From Burkholderiaceae bacterium (GTDB lineage: Bacteria > Pseudomonadota > Gammaproteobacteria > Burkholderiales > Burkholderiaceae), in the NCBI GenBank assembly GCA_022701845.1, contig JAKONS010000387.1, forward strand, positions 1-6,588: DNA of 6,588 bases, read 5' to 3'. Shown piece by piece: positions 6,476-6,588 of this stretch; the first letter of the stretch is position 1; each line of letters starts with the position of its first letter. The translations under genes were made by a program, and so were the position numbers. The notes beneath the pieces are model-generated. The model was not told where the DNA came from. It worked only from the letters and a program-made list of their open reading frames with translations, and made no database searches.

Positions 6476-6588
6476 TCACTTGGCGGTGTCGCTCCACGGC
6501 GAGGTCTTCCAGACGTTCTGGAACTCGACCGTCGCCTTGTCGAGCCGGGTCTTCCAGGCGGCGCCCTCGAGGTAGTCCATTTCGGTGA
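6476..6588 (-). CDS. C-terminal 36 residues of an unidentified protein, cut by the window edge
   Basis: Reading the minus strand from the right edge gives an open frame of 36 residues ending in a TGA at 6478-6476. It starts TEMDYLEGAAWKTRLDK and ends VWKTSPWSDTAK. Codon use is G/C-rich at third positions like that of the neighbouring genes, and the other minus-strand frames give no recognisable protein. It is charged and rich in tryptophan (three in 36), with no membrane segment. Such an amphipathic, tryptophan-bearing tail would suit the C-terminus of a periplasmic binding protein, possibly a further receptor, but I do not recognise the family with any certainty. It lies in the same direction as the receptor gene 117 bases downstream and might share a transcript with it. 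Confidence 0.55.
   Translation of the reverse strand, partial: TEMDYLEGAAWKTRLDKATVEFQNVWKTSPWSDTAK

Noticed and set aside
1..6588. Mobile elements, CRISPR arrays, tRNA genes or phage genes.
   Set aside because: I found no transposase or integrase motifs, no regularly spaced repeats, no cloverleaf-like RNA and no shift in base composition along the window.

Overview
The window is very GC-rich DNA with a strong third-position G/C bias. It carries two periplasmic receptors of the Bug/TctC family, a family greatly expanded in Betaproteobacteria. The LeuC and LeuD proteins also look like those of Burkholderiales. The most likely source is therefore a betaproteobacterium of that order (Comamonadaceae or Alcaligenaceae type). 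This is inference from gene content and composition, since no rRNA or other marker gene is present.

Layout: positions 1-5365 hold five tightly packed plus-strand genes. They are a leuC-type dehydratase large subunit (its first residues lie outside the window), a leuD-type small subunit (1-base overlap), a Bug/TctC solute receptor (63-base gap), a class III (CaiB/BaiF) CoA-transferase (54-base gap with an excellent ribosome binding site) and an HMG-CoA-lyase-family enzyme (4-base ATGA overlap). Only six bases separate the lyase from a second Bug/TctC gene on the minus strand (5372-6358), which converges on it. Upstream of that gene is a 117-base, very GC-rich spacer with small inverted repeats. 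The last 113 bases hold the 3' end of another minus-strand gene that I cannot classify firmly. No tRNA, rRNA, CRISPR array or insertion sequence is visible, and no stretch of 300 bases lacks a gene.

How the genes may work together: the order hydratase/isomerase, receptor, CoA-transferase, acyl-CoA lyase reads as a catabolic operon rather than part of leucine biosynthesis. LeuCD enzymes are known to interconvert citraconate and (R)-citramalate. Class III CoA-transferases include succinyl-CoA:(R)-citramalate CoA-transferase. The HMG-CoA-lyase family includes (R)-citramalyl-CoA lyase, which yields acetyl-CoA and pyruvate; both activities are known from Chloroflexus aurantiacus. My main hypothesis is a pathway in which a branched C5 dicarboxylate (citraconate or citramalate) is captured by the receptor, hydrated if needed, activated with CoA and split to acetyl-CoA plus pyruvate. 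A 3-hydroxy-3-methylglutarate route ending in acetoacetate plus acetyl-CoA is the main alternative. The families are secure; the substrate is inferred.
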